From Candidatus Uhrbacteria bacterium (GTDB lineage Bacteria > Patescibacteriota > Patescibacteriia > 2-12-FULL-60-25): a stretch of DNA of 13,585 nt. The position numbers were made by a program, and so were the translations under genes. The DNA lies in the NCBI GenBank assembly GCA_009691315.1, contig SICT01000024.1, forward strand, positions 1 to 13,585, given 5' to 3'. Of the stretch, positions 1-6,047 are shown in pieces; position 1 is the first letter of the stretch; every line of letters starts with the position of its first letter. Under the pieces are notes generated by a model. That model saw nothing but the letters and a program-made list of their open reading frames with translations. It was not told the origin of the DNA and ran no database searches.

Positions 1-1338
1 TTCGAGACCGATCCAGGTCCGTGGACCGGCAGGAATCGGTCACCACTGATCTTGTTCACTCTCCTATTCATGGCGCTCTTCTCGAGTGGTCTCATTCTGG
101 AGGGAGTTTATCTCACTCTGGATCAGGGCTATATGCAGTGGGGCTACGCTGTGGTCCTGGCTGTGGGCGCGGCGCTTGCGGCGCTCCTAGCATTCTTCGC
201 CTACATCGCTGTGGTTGTCATCATCGGCACTGCGGTGGGACCAGGCGGAGAGTTCATGGAGCAACTGTTCGGGATTGTCACCCGCATTGTGCTCGTCTCG
301 TTCCATGTGGTAACGGGGGCGAATTACGACCAGATCATGGAACGGCTGGATTTTCCACTCAAAGAGTGGGGTGAGTCCATTCGGAATTCCCATGTGTCGG
401 TCCTCATTGGGCTTGGCATCTGGTGGTCGTTCACGCTCGTCGTGACCTATCTTCCGGCCGATACGGCCTTCGCGGCCCTCGAGTTCGGGATGTTCGTCAT
501 CACCTACGCCCGTCTCAAGAAGGGCGACGACGAGACGATCGAGAAGATCAAGGCAGAGATTATCACGACCCTCACATGGTATGGGGTTGTGTGGTCGATC
601 GGCATGGTATTCAAGATCAGCTTTGAGGGCTACGAGGCGAGCCGGCGAGCCGCGGGTCGTGGGATCATCGGATGGTGGCTCGGTGTCCTGAATGGTTCGA
701 GCCGCCTCACCTTCTCGGTTTGGGGCTGGGCCATTCCCGTGCTCCTCATCGCCGCTTATCTGGCATGGAAGGTGTACAGCAGGATCGACGCCAAGCAGGT
801 ATGGACCCGTCGTTTCCTGCTCGGGTCCGTCATCGGGCTCGTTGGCATCGTGCTGTTCTCGGCCTACTTCCACTTGAGTGAGAAGCCGGCCGACGCCATC
901 AGCCTGCATGGCGTATCGCGCACTGAGCTCGATCCGCCGCAGGTCTCCTACCAATCCAATGGGCCGGATTCTTACGTTCGGATCCAATGGATGACAGAGC
1001 CTCGGGCGATCGGTTATCGCATCGAGCGGTCGCACTTGGGAGATACCCAGTTCCAGTTGGTCCAGGGCGCGGATTTCATCAACCAGGGACTGACGGTCTG
1101 GGAGGATCATGAATCCCTTCCGTCGGGCGAGTATTATTATCGCCTGATCGGTCTCTACTCCGGAGGCCATGAGGCACCGAGCAAGGGTGTCCAGCTCATC
1201 ATCGGTTCACCCCCGCTTCTGGTGTCCGACGGTGGAGTCAAGCCCCCTGCGACTCCGGACGGTGGTTGCGTCCATGCGCTTACCAAGGAGTTCGCAGAAC
1301 TCGACCGTCTTCTCAACCCAGACGGCGGGTGTCCGTAA
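1..1338 (+). CDS. Polytopic membrane protein with fibronectin-III-like C-terminal domain (5' end outside window)
   Basis: The frame is open from base 1 and the first hydrophobic helix (about residues 15-38, counted from base 1) would be cut by the ATG at 70, so the true start is probably upstream. About six hydrophobic segments follow, near residues 15-38, 48-80, 132-150, 187-205, 237-257 and 272-288. An extracytoplasmic beta-rich region (about 311-404) reads like a fibronectin type III fold, with a tyrosine-rich strand containing YYYRLIGLYSGG and an SKGVQL end. The short tail carries two PDGGC motifs and is rich in Pro and Gly. I do not recognise a family for the membrane part. Base composition is clearly higher in G+C than the next genes, with C/G-ending codons. 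A strong terminator follows 16 bp after the stop, so this is the last gene of its transcript. Confidence 0.82.
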   Translation, partial: FETDPGPWTGRNRSPLILFTLLFMALFSSGLILEGVYLTLDQGYMQWGYAVVLAVGAALAALLAFFAYIAVVVIIGTAVGPGGEFMEQLFGIVTRIVLVSFHVVTGANYDQIMERLDFPLKEWGESIRNSHVSVLIGLGIWWSFTLVVTYLPADTAFAALEFGMFVITYARLKKGDDETIEKIKAEIITTLTWYGVVWSIGMVFKISFEGYEASRRAAGRGIIGWWLGVLNGSSRLTFSVWGWAIPVLLIAAYLAWKVYSRIDAKQVWTRRFLLGSVIGLVGIVLFSAYFHLSEKPADAISLHGVSRTELDPPQVSYQSNGPDSYVRIQWMTEPRAIGYRIERSHLGDTQFQLVQGADFINQGLTVWEDHESLPSGEYYYRLIGLYSGGHEAPSKGVQLIIGSPPLLVSDGGVKPPATPDGGCVHALTKEFAELDRLLNPDGGCP

Positions 1339-1354
1339 GCGTCCTTTAATCTTC

Positions 1355-1389
1355 TCCCTCCCTAGCTTCGGCTACGGAGGGATTTTTTT
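1355..1389 (+). terminator. Rho-independent terminator after the first gene
   Basis: TCCCTCC (1355-1361) pairs with GGAGGGA (1376-1382). After one C/C mismatch, TAGC (1363-1366) pairs with GCTA (1371-1374) around a TTCG tetraloop (1367-1370). Seven T residues follow (1383-1389). This is a textbook intrinsic terminator on the plus strand, ending 36 bp before the next likely start codon. Confidence 0.92.
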
Positions 1390-1411
1390 ATGGTGAGCTT
1401 GTCGAACCATG
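1390..1411. repeat. Short dispersed imperfect palindrome (TGGTGAGCTTGTCGAACCA type)
   Basis: The 19-base core TGGTGAGCTTGTCGAACCA lies directly after the terminator T-run, with ATGGT/ACCAT ends forming an inverted repeat. From memory this is a very common intergenic repeat in CPR and some other bacterial genomes, recognisable by the spurious peptides VSLSNH (plus) and VRQAHH (minus) it encodes; both readings occur here. Only one copy is in this window, so repeat status rests on recall. Confidence 0.6.
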
Positions 1412-1425
1412 TTATCCTTAAGTTT

Positions 1426-3099
1426 ATGTTCCGTTTTGTCCGATATATTTTTTTGTTTTTGATCTCCTGTGTGTGGTTTGCGTTGTTTCAACCCTGGGGA
1501 GCGTTTAATGATCCAGATGCTTTTTTTCACGCCAAGCTCACCTCGCTTCTTGCGGCTCATGGTCCACTGACGCATTTTCCGTGGCTAGATCTCACACTGC
1601 TTGATGCGCATTTTTTTGATCAGCATTTCTTATTCCATATTTTGCTCATTCCGTTTGAAAAAATATTTGGGATGCTGTCAGGCACGCAAGTTGCAGCCGT
1701 TTTTTTCGCCGCTTCATTCATCACTCTTTTTTATTTTGTTTTGCGATCACTCAAAATTCAGCACGCAGAATTTTGGATTTTCCTGTGTGCGATTTCTTCT
1801 CCTTTGATCATTCGTTTATCTCTCGCCAAAGCTTCTCCGCTCGCTCTGATTTGGTTTGTGATGGGGATTTGGGCGCTCATCGGTAGGGGCAGACCCGAGC
1901 GTCTGCCCGGGGTGGCTGGTGGGACCAGGGCTGCCGATGGGACCAGGGCTGCCGATGGGACCAGGGCGAACGCATGGGTTCGCCCCTACGTATTACCGTT
2001 TCTCGCTGGTCTCGGTTTCGCCCTCTCCCATGGGGGTTGGATGATTTTATTAGTTTGTCAGGTTTTGTGTCTGATCGGGGAAGCATGCTATGCACGCATT
2101 GTTGATGAGGCTCCTTGGAAAAAACTTGTTTCTTTGGCTCAAGTCAATATTATTTTTTTGACCGGACTGGGCATCCTTGTTGGTTTATTGATTCATCCTA
2201 ATCGAGCGCAAGCCATCCCGTTTTTGTGGACACAAGTGGTGCAGGTCGGGCTTGTGACACCGATCGGCCGAGTCTTTCTTGGACAAGAATGGCTGCCGAT
2301 TGCACCGCAGAAACTTTTTATTGTTCTAGCTCCGCTCATGATGATCGGGTTTGGTTTGGTGCTTGGTCTGTTGTCAGCCATCAGACAGCCACTCGATCGA
2401 CTCCGTGCTCGGCAGATCATCATGTTAGCCTTTCCGGCTGCTATTCTTCTCGCCTTCACCCTTAAAAGTTATCGTTTTGTCGAATATCTCATTCCTGTTT
2501 CAATCCTTTGGTTTGCGAGTGTGTGGAGCTTGGTTGATCCTCGGCATTTTTGGCAGACGATGTGTGAGACGTGGGAGCGATTGATGTTTCGCGTGTATCC
2601 ATTTTTACGCCGCATCGGGTTTTTTATTTTGGTGCTCCTATGTCTCAGTGTTTTTGTGCATGACATCCGACTCGCTTTCGTTCCTTTACATACGCACATC
2701 AGACCATTTGATCAATTTCAATTGGCTATGCAAGAGATTTCTCAGTTGGCGAAGCCAGGGGATCGGGTTTTTCATTCTAATTGGGATCAATTTCCTCAAC
2801 TGTTTACCTTAGATGACCGACTACGTTATGTGGCAGGTGTTGATCCCACATTTTTACTGGTTCAGAATCCGGAATTATCTGATTTGTATCGTGATTTGAC
2901 TCTTGGCCGCACAACCGTGAATGTGGTGCCAACCATTCAAGATCGTTTTGGGGCGCGATTTATTTTGGTCGAGCCTGAAGGACACGAGGTATTTGCACAG
3001 GCGGTGCGACTTGATCCCCACACCTCCCGACTGTATCGTGACTCTAAAATAGAAGTCTATGAAATTAAAGATGATCTTGACGATCCCGACGTGGAATGA
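1426..3099 (+). CDS. GT-C type (STT3/PMT-like) membrane glycosyltransferase
   Basis: A 557-residue polytopic membrane protein. After a first helix (about residues 7-22) comes the loop NDPDAFFHAK (28-37), which resembles the acidic DPxxYYHLR-type loop of STT3/AglB-like GT-C enzymes and probably holds the catalytic acid (D29 or D31). Many helices follow, then a soluble C-terminal region (from about residue 430) with SNWDQFPQLF. Family-level function is transfer of a sugar or oligosaccharide from a polyprenyl-phosphate donor on the outer face of the membrane; acceptor and sugar cannot be read. The ATG at 1390 is rejected as start because it lies in the terminator and palindromic repeat. Residues about 153-188 are encoded by an inserted repeat between two helices. 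The last 41 bp overlap the GT2 gene, which points to coupled translation. Confidence 0.75.
   Translation: MFRFVRYIFLFLISCVWFALFQPWGAFNDPDAFFHAKLTSLLAAHGPLTHFPWLDLTLLDAHFFDQHFLFHILLIPFEKIFGMLSGTQVAAVFFAASFITLFYFVLRSLKIQHAEFWIFLCAISSPLIIRLSLAKASPLALIWFVMGIWALIGRGRPERLPGVAGGTRAADGTRAADGTRANAWVRPYVLPFLAGLGFALSHGGWMILLVCQVLCLIGEACYARIVDEAPWKKLVSLAQVNIIFLTGLGILVGLLIHPNRAQAIPFLWTQVVQVGLVTPIGRVFLGQEWLPIAPQKLFIVLAPLMMIGFGLVLGLLSAIRQPLDRLRARQIIMLAFPAAILLAFTLKSYRFVEYLIPVSILWFASVWSLVDPRHFWQTMCETWERLMFRVYPFLRRIGFFILVLLCLSVFVHDIRLAFVPLHTHIRPFDQFQLAMQEISQLAKPGDRVFHSNWDQFPQLFTLDDRLRYVAGVDPTFLLVQNPELSDLYRDLTLGRTTVNVVPTIQDRFGARFILVEPEGHEVFAQAVRLDPHTSRLYRDSKIEVYEIKDDLDDPDVE
1883..1989. repeat. Palindromic GTAGGGGC...GCCCCTAC element inserted in frame (copy A)
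   Basis: Terminal inverted repeats GTAGGGGC (1883-1890) and GCCCCTAC (1982-1989) bound two perfect 8-bp hairpins: GGGCAGAC/GTCTGCCC (1887-1894 with 1901-1908) and GGGCGAAC/GTTCGCCC (1964-1971 with 1978-1985). An 18-bp tandem repeat lies between them. The block is far richer in G+C than the host gene. It codes for a Gly/Arg/Ala-rich loop between two membrane helices of the GT-C protein. Copy B (5270-5323) has the same ends and the same two-hairpin design. Confidence 0.85.
1921..1966. repeat. 18-bp tandem repeat, about 2.5 copies, coding GTRAAD units
   Basis: The unit GGGACCAGGGCTGCCGAT occurs exactly at 1921-1938 and 1939-1956, with the first 10 bases again at 1957-1966 running into the right hairpin of the enclosing element. 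The unit is a multiple of three and encodes GTRAAD twice, so copy-number change would keep the host gene in frame. Confidence 0.92.
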
Positions 3100-3781
3100 G
3101 GCGCTGGTGATCGAACAGAATATAAAAACTCTGCACGCCGCTTGCACGAATTTTTTTTCTGAACACGATTGGCTGATTGAAGTCGCGGATAACGGCTCAA
3201 CAGATGACACGGTACACAGGGTCGAGCGATTAGCGAAAGAGATTAATCGCGTGGTTGTCCGTTCGATCTCACAGCGCGGGAAAGGAATCGCGATTCAAAC
3301 TTCCTGGTTGGCCTATCGGAATGTGTGCGATATTTTTTTATTTTTAGACGCAGATCTGGCGGCCGATGTTTCTGTTCTGCCGCAAATTATCAAACCTTTG
3401 CTCATGGGAAAGGCTGATATTGTTTGTGGCTCGCGGTATTTCCCCGGAGCTCATGTTGAACGCTCTCAATTACGGTCTTTCCTGTCGCGTTTTTATCGGC
3501 TGTGGCAGAAATTAATTCTGCGTTTGCCAGTGGAAGATGCCCAGTGTGGTTTAAAAGCGGTATCCAAATATGTGGTTGAACGGACCATCCCTTTACTCAA
3601 AGAACGTGCTTGGCTGTTGGATAGCGAGTTGATCTATCTAGCGCATCAACAAGGGCTTCGCATTCAAGAAGTTCCGGTTCAGTGGATTGAACAACGCGAG
3701 CCAAATCGACGGAGCGTGCTTTCTATCTGGCGTGATGGGTGGGAGTTTATTTTTGGTGTGTGGCGTATACGCGGTCGATAG
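3059..3781 (+). CDS. GT2 family glycosyltransferase, DPM1/ALG5-like
   Basis: 240 residues, a single GT-A catalytic domain without C-terminal membrane helices. Visible family marks are the nucleotide-binding start MILTIPTWNEA (residues 5-15), ADNGSTDDT (43-51), the metal-binding FLDAD (95-99), CGSRY (123-127), DAQCGLKAV (160-168), close to the QCGFK motif of ALG5/DPM enzymes, and LLDSELIY (186-193). The known family role is to move a sugar from a nucleotide donor to dolichyl or undecaprenyl phosphate on the cytoplasmic face. The gene starts inside the GT-C gene (41-bp overlap), so the pair probably makes and uses the same lipid-linked sugar. The start may instead be the ATG at 3071; no clear ribosome site decides between them. 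Confidence 0.9.
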   Translation: MKLKMILTIPTWNEALVIEQNIKTLHAACTNFFSEHDWLIEVADNGSTDDTVHRVERLAKEINRVVVRSISQRGKGIAIQTSWLAYRNVCDIFLFLDADLAADVSVLPQIIKPLLMGKADIVCGSRYFPGAHVERSQLRSFLSRFYRLWQKLILRLPVEDAQCGLKAVSKYVVERTIPLLKERAWLLDSELIYLAHQQGLRIQEVPVQWIEQREPNRRSVLSIWRDGWEFIFGVWRIRGR

Positions 3782-3849
3782 TTATCCACCGGTGCTTGTT
3801 GACGATTTTTTTTAGTGTGATAAAACTCTTCTATTGATTTTGTCTTTTG

Positions 3850-3890
3850 GCTCGCGTGAGAAAAGTGCCAGACACTTTTGTCTCGCGAGC
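3850..3890. repeat. Intergenic long imperfect hairpin with AAAAGTG/CACTTTT core
   Basis: GCTCGCG (3850-3856) pairs with CGCGAGC (3884-3890), two internal pairs flank mismatches, and AAAAGTG (3861-3867) pairs with CACTTTT (3873-3879) around the loop CCAGA. There is no T-run directly after it. The AAAGTGCCAGACACTTT core resembles a dispersed bacterial repeat I recall, but there is no second copy here. Confidence 0.6.
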
Positions 3891-3906
3891 GAGAGGAGAA
3901 AAATAG

Positions 3907-3938
3907 AATCAGCGCATCCATGCTTGGCGCTGATTTTT
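3907..3938. terminator. Bidirectional intrinsic terminator between convergent genes
   Basis: AATCAGCGC (3907-3915) pairs perfectly with GCGCTGATT (3927-3935) over an 11-base loop, followed by TTTTT (3934-3938) on the plus strand. On the minus strand the complement of the AAAAATAG just upstream gives a T-rich tract. It lies between the plus-strand GT2 gene and the stop of the minus-strand small gene, and probably serves both. Confidence 0.8.
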
Positions 3939-3944
3939 ATATCG

Positions 3945-4190
3945 TTATATTTTCGTCGCTTCCGGCTCATCGTCCTTGAGTAGATCCTCAAGAGTGGGCT
4001 CGTTCCACAGGTTAAATTCGCGTAATGTTTTATCAATAAAATTTTCTGCTTCATCAATATCAATCAGGGTGTGCTCATCAAGAATGATTCGATTAATCAT
4101 TTCCGCTCGGCACTCGGCTTTTGGTCTGACCGCACCGGTTTCCGTATAGCACATTTTACGAAGAATTTCTTTGTCGATAATGTCATTCAT
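3945..4190 (-). CDS. Small acidic protein of unknown function
   Basis: 81 residues, hydrophilic and rich in Glu and Asp, ending in an acidic stretch (LLKDDEPEATKI). No signal peptide, membrane helix or known motif was recognised; predicted largely helical from its Leu/Ile/Glu spacing. Support for a real gene is an ATG start, a terminator 7 bp beyond its stop, convergent placement with the GT2 gene, and no better frame in the interval. It starts divergently only 20 bp from the ligase-like gene, so its promoter would lie inside that gene's first codons. No Shine-Dalgarno site is visible. Confidence 0.6.
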   Translation of the reverse strand: MNDIIDKEILRKMCYTETGAVRPKAECRAEMINRIILDEHTLIDIDEAENFIDKTLREFNLWNEPTLEDLLKDDEPEATKI

Positions 4191-4200
4191 GCTGTACTAT
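4171..4200 (+). promoter_or_regulatory. Sigma-70-like promoter of the ligase-EF-P-redox gene run
   Basis: TTGTCG (4171-4176), an 18-base spacer, then TACTAT (4195-4200). The expected transcription start is near 4207, about three bases before the ATG at 4210, so the transcript would be almost leaderless. It overlaps the first codons of the divergent minus-strand small gene. Confidence 0.5.
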
Positions 4201-4209
4201 CTATCACAA

Positions 4210-5436
4210 ATGAATATGAATGGAAAGTCTGTTCTGCGGTGGCTGATCCTGGGCCTGCCGTTTGCCTTACCGTTTTATCTCGTGCGTTTTCATGTCGGAT
4301 CGTTGCCGACGACGTTGCTTGAAGTTTATTTTGGTTTGATGGTTATCCTATTTTTATATGAGTGCGGATGGCCAGGCGTGTGTGATGGCTGGAACCAGTT
4401 GAGTCGCTGGCGCGTTCCGATGATTGCTTGGTTTGCCGTAGGTCTGCTATCTATTTTTGTCTCGCCAAATTTTTTTGTCAGTCTCGGACTGTGGCGCGCC
4501 TACATTCTTGAACCGCTGATGATCTTTTTTATTGTGATGACCGTCGTGCGCGTAGAAGAAGATGTGCGGCGTTTACGATCCAATCTTTTTCTCGTCGTTT
4601 TGATGCTTGGAATTTTAAGTCTGATTCAATTTTTTACCGGATGGGGAATTCCGCATCCGTGGGACGTGTCGATTTTAGCGGGTCGTCGTGCCGTGGGACC
4701 GTTCCTTTATCCAAACGCGCTTGCGCTTTTTGTCACGCCGGTTGGGGCATGGGCATTTGCTTTATGGGTCACAAAAATAACAAGCATCAAATCTCAAGCA
4801 TCAAAAATTTGGAACTTGGAATTTGGAACTTGGATTTTTAGTCTCATCGTCATCCTGGTTGCTCGAAGCAATGGGGGGTTGGTCGCCTTTCTTGTCACAG
4901 CCTTGCTCATTCTCGCATGTGCTTCACGCACGACTCGACGCGTGGCTGGGGGATTGATTGTCCTGGCTGTGGCCGTCTGCGTGATCGCAACGCCTATTCG
5001 ATCAAAAGTCGTCAAAACTCTCACCTTTCACCAATGGTCAGGCCAAGTGCGCTTGTTCATCTGGCGCGAAACCTGGCAGATGCTGAAAGATCGTCCGATT
5101 TTTGGCGCTGGCTTAAGCGGCTATCCAATCGTGTTCAAACCTTATCATCGAGCGACGGCCATCGAAATTTTTCAGTACCCGCATAATATTTTATTTAATT
5201 TTTGGAGTGAGATGGGATTACTGGGGGTGATCGTATTTGGATGGATTTTAATCATATGGATCCGATCCGGTAGGGGCGCGGTTTCTGCGCCCTGGGCCCG
5301 GGGCGGGGTGATCCCGCCCCTACTGGCAATCCTCATCCACGGTCTTGTCGACGTTCCCTATTTTAAAAATGATCTAGCGATTTTGTTTTGGTTACTGATT
5401 TTTTTGACCACGGCAGAGGTAACCATCGAGGCTTGA
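4210..5436 (+). CDS. O-antigen ligase/polymerase-type (Wzy_C superfamily) membrane protein
   Basis: 408 residues with roughly ten membrane helices. The family signature sits in the large periplasmic-type loop: RLFIWRETWQMLKDRPIFGAG, then YPHNILFNFWSEMGLLG with H325 and the following Glu, as in Wzy_C (PF04932) proteins that ligate or polymerise lipid-linked glycans. Which activity it has cannot be told from sequence. The start at 4210 is preferred over upstream in-frame TTG/ATG codons because a promoter-like TTGTCG-N18-TACTAT occupies 4171-4200; 4216 is also possible. Two repeat blocks are built into the reading frame, at about residues 189-209 and 354-371, both between membrane helices. EF-P follows after 35 bp. 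Confidence 0.85.
   Translation: MNMNGKSVLRWLILGLPFALPFYLVRFHVGSLPTTLLEVYFGLMVILFLYECGWPGVCDGWNQLSRWRVPMIAWFAVGLLSIFVSPNFFVSLGLWRAYILEPLMIFFIVMTVVRVEEDVRRLRSNLFLVVLMLGILSLIQFFTGWGIPHPWDVSILAGRRAVGPFLYPNALALFVTPVGAWAFALWVTKITSIKSQASKIWNLEFGTWIFSLIVILVARSNGGLVAFLVTALLILACASRTTRRVAGGLIVLAVAVCVIATPIRSKVVKTLTFHQWSGQVRLFIWRETWQMLKDRPIFGAGLSGYPIVFKPYHRATAIEIFQYPHNILFNFWSEMGLLGVIVFGWILIIWIRSGRGAVSAPWARGGVIPPLLAILIHGLVDVPYFKNDLAILFWLLIFLTTAEVTIEA
4781..4835. repeat. Paired 14-bp direct repeats inserted in frame in the ligase gene
   Basis: CAAGCATCAAA occurs at 4781-4791 and 4795-4805, a 14-base period. TTTGGAACTTGGAA (4808-4821) is followed directly by TTTGGAACTTGGAT (4822-4835), again a 14-base period. 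The block is A/T-rich in an otherwise mixed gene and encodes TSIKSQASKIWNLEFGTWIF, a polar loop between two hydrophobic segments. Similar TTTGGAA-type repeats are, from memory, common between genes in CPR genomes. Confidence 0.8.
5270..5323. repeat. Palindromic GTAGGGGC...GCCCCTAC element inserted in frame (copy B)
   Basis: Ends GTAGGGGC (5270-5277) and GCCCCTAC (5316-5323) match copy A exactly, and both copies are preceded by CG. Inside are GGGCGC/GCGCCC (5274-5279 with 5287-5292) and a perfect 8-bp stem GGGGCGGG/CCCGCCCC (5300-5307 with 5313-5320). The length is 54 bases, exactly 18 codons, adding a Gly/Ala/Pro-rich loop before the last membrane helices of the ligase-like protein. No target-site duplication is visible. 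Confidence 0.85.
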
Positions 5437-5471
5437 CCGATTTACCATTTTCCCGCAAACTCCTGACCAAT

Positions 5472-6035
5472 ATGGCATCAACTTCTGAGATCAAAAAGGG
5501 CGTGGTTATTCGTGATCCACAGGGGCTGTGGGTTGTGGTCGAATTCCAGCATGTAAATCCAGGCAAAGGTTCGGCTTTTGTGCGTACACGCATGAAAAAT
5601 ATTCAAAGTGGTAAAGTTTTGGAAATTACTTATAAAACATCTGAGAGTATCGAACTGGTGGATGTGGAACATCGTCACATGCAATATTTGTATCACGATG
5701 CCACGGGGTATACGTTTATGGATAATGGAACATACGAACAGGTCACCATGAGTGATGAGGATGTTGGCGAACCGGGAAAATATTTGCGTGATGGGATGGA
5801 AGTAAATATTTCTACATTTGAGAGTCGACCTCTGGCACTGGAACTTCCGCGCAAGATGACATTTAAAGTCGTGAGTTCGCCCATGACGGTTGCGGGAAAT
5901 ACGGCTAGCGGTGGGAATATGACGAAAGAAGTTGAGGTGGAGGGTGGAATAAAAGTTCAGGCACCACTGTTCATCAAAGAAGGTGAAAATATCATTGTCA
6001 ACACAGAGACGGGTGAATACGTTGAGCGAGCTTAG
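5472..6035 (+). CDS. efp: Translation elongation factor P
   Basis: 187 residues, the usual length for bacterial EF-P. It has an N-terminal KOW-like domain with VNPGKGSAFVRTRMKN (residues 28-43); K32 in the PGKG loop sits at the position of the modifiable lysine that reaches the peptidyl-transferase centre. Two OB-type domains follow, and the C terminus IVNTETGEYVERA is typical. EF-P rescues ribosomes stalled on polyproline stretches. The ATG at 5472 gives the canonical N terminus; an upstream GTG at 5388 would add 28 residues overlapping the previous gene. No lysine-modifying enzyme gene is in the window. It lies 35 bp after the ligase-like gene and 12 bp before the DM13 gene, so cotranscription is likely. 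Confidence 0.96.
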   Translation: MASTSEIKKGVVIRDPQGLWVVVEFQHVNPGKGSAFVRTRMKNIQSGKVLEITYKTSESIELVDVEHRHMQYLYHDATGYTFMDNGTYEQVTMSDEDVGEPGKYLRDGMEVNISTFESRPLALELPRKMTFKVVSSPMTVAGNTASGGNMTKEVEVEGGIKVQAPLFIKEGENIIVNTETGEYVERA

Positions 6036-6047
6036 GTCGTGCGAGGT

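Noticed and set aside
187..1170. Long minus-strand open frame opposite the first gene (327 codons)
   Set aside because: It is the antisense shadow of a G+C-rich coding frame. Its product is charged, low in hydrophobic order and matches nothing, while the plus frame gives clean membrane helices.
1390..1425. ATG at 1390 as the start of the GT-C gene
   Set aside because: It lies within a palindromic repeat right after the terminator T-run and adds only the repeat-encoded VSLSNH peptide; 1426 gives a normal signal-anchor.
1883..1989. CRISPR-like array (repeats in copy A)
   Set aside because: The 18-bp units are directly abutting with no spacers, and no cas genes are present.
3779..3827. Promoter or terminator near TTGACG (3799) and the T-run at 3806-3813
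   Set aside because: No good -10 at the right distance, no plus-strand gene follows before 4210, and no convincing stem precedes the T-run.
4171..4209. Upstream TTG at 4171 as start of the ligase-like gene
   Set aside because: It coincides with the -35 box of a promoter-like TTGTCG-N18-TACTAT whose start site would be near 4207.
5388..5471. 28-residue N-terminal extension of EF-P
   Set aside because: It overlaps the end of the upstream gene and is absent from the EF-P family; the ATG at 5472 gives the standard N terminus.
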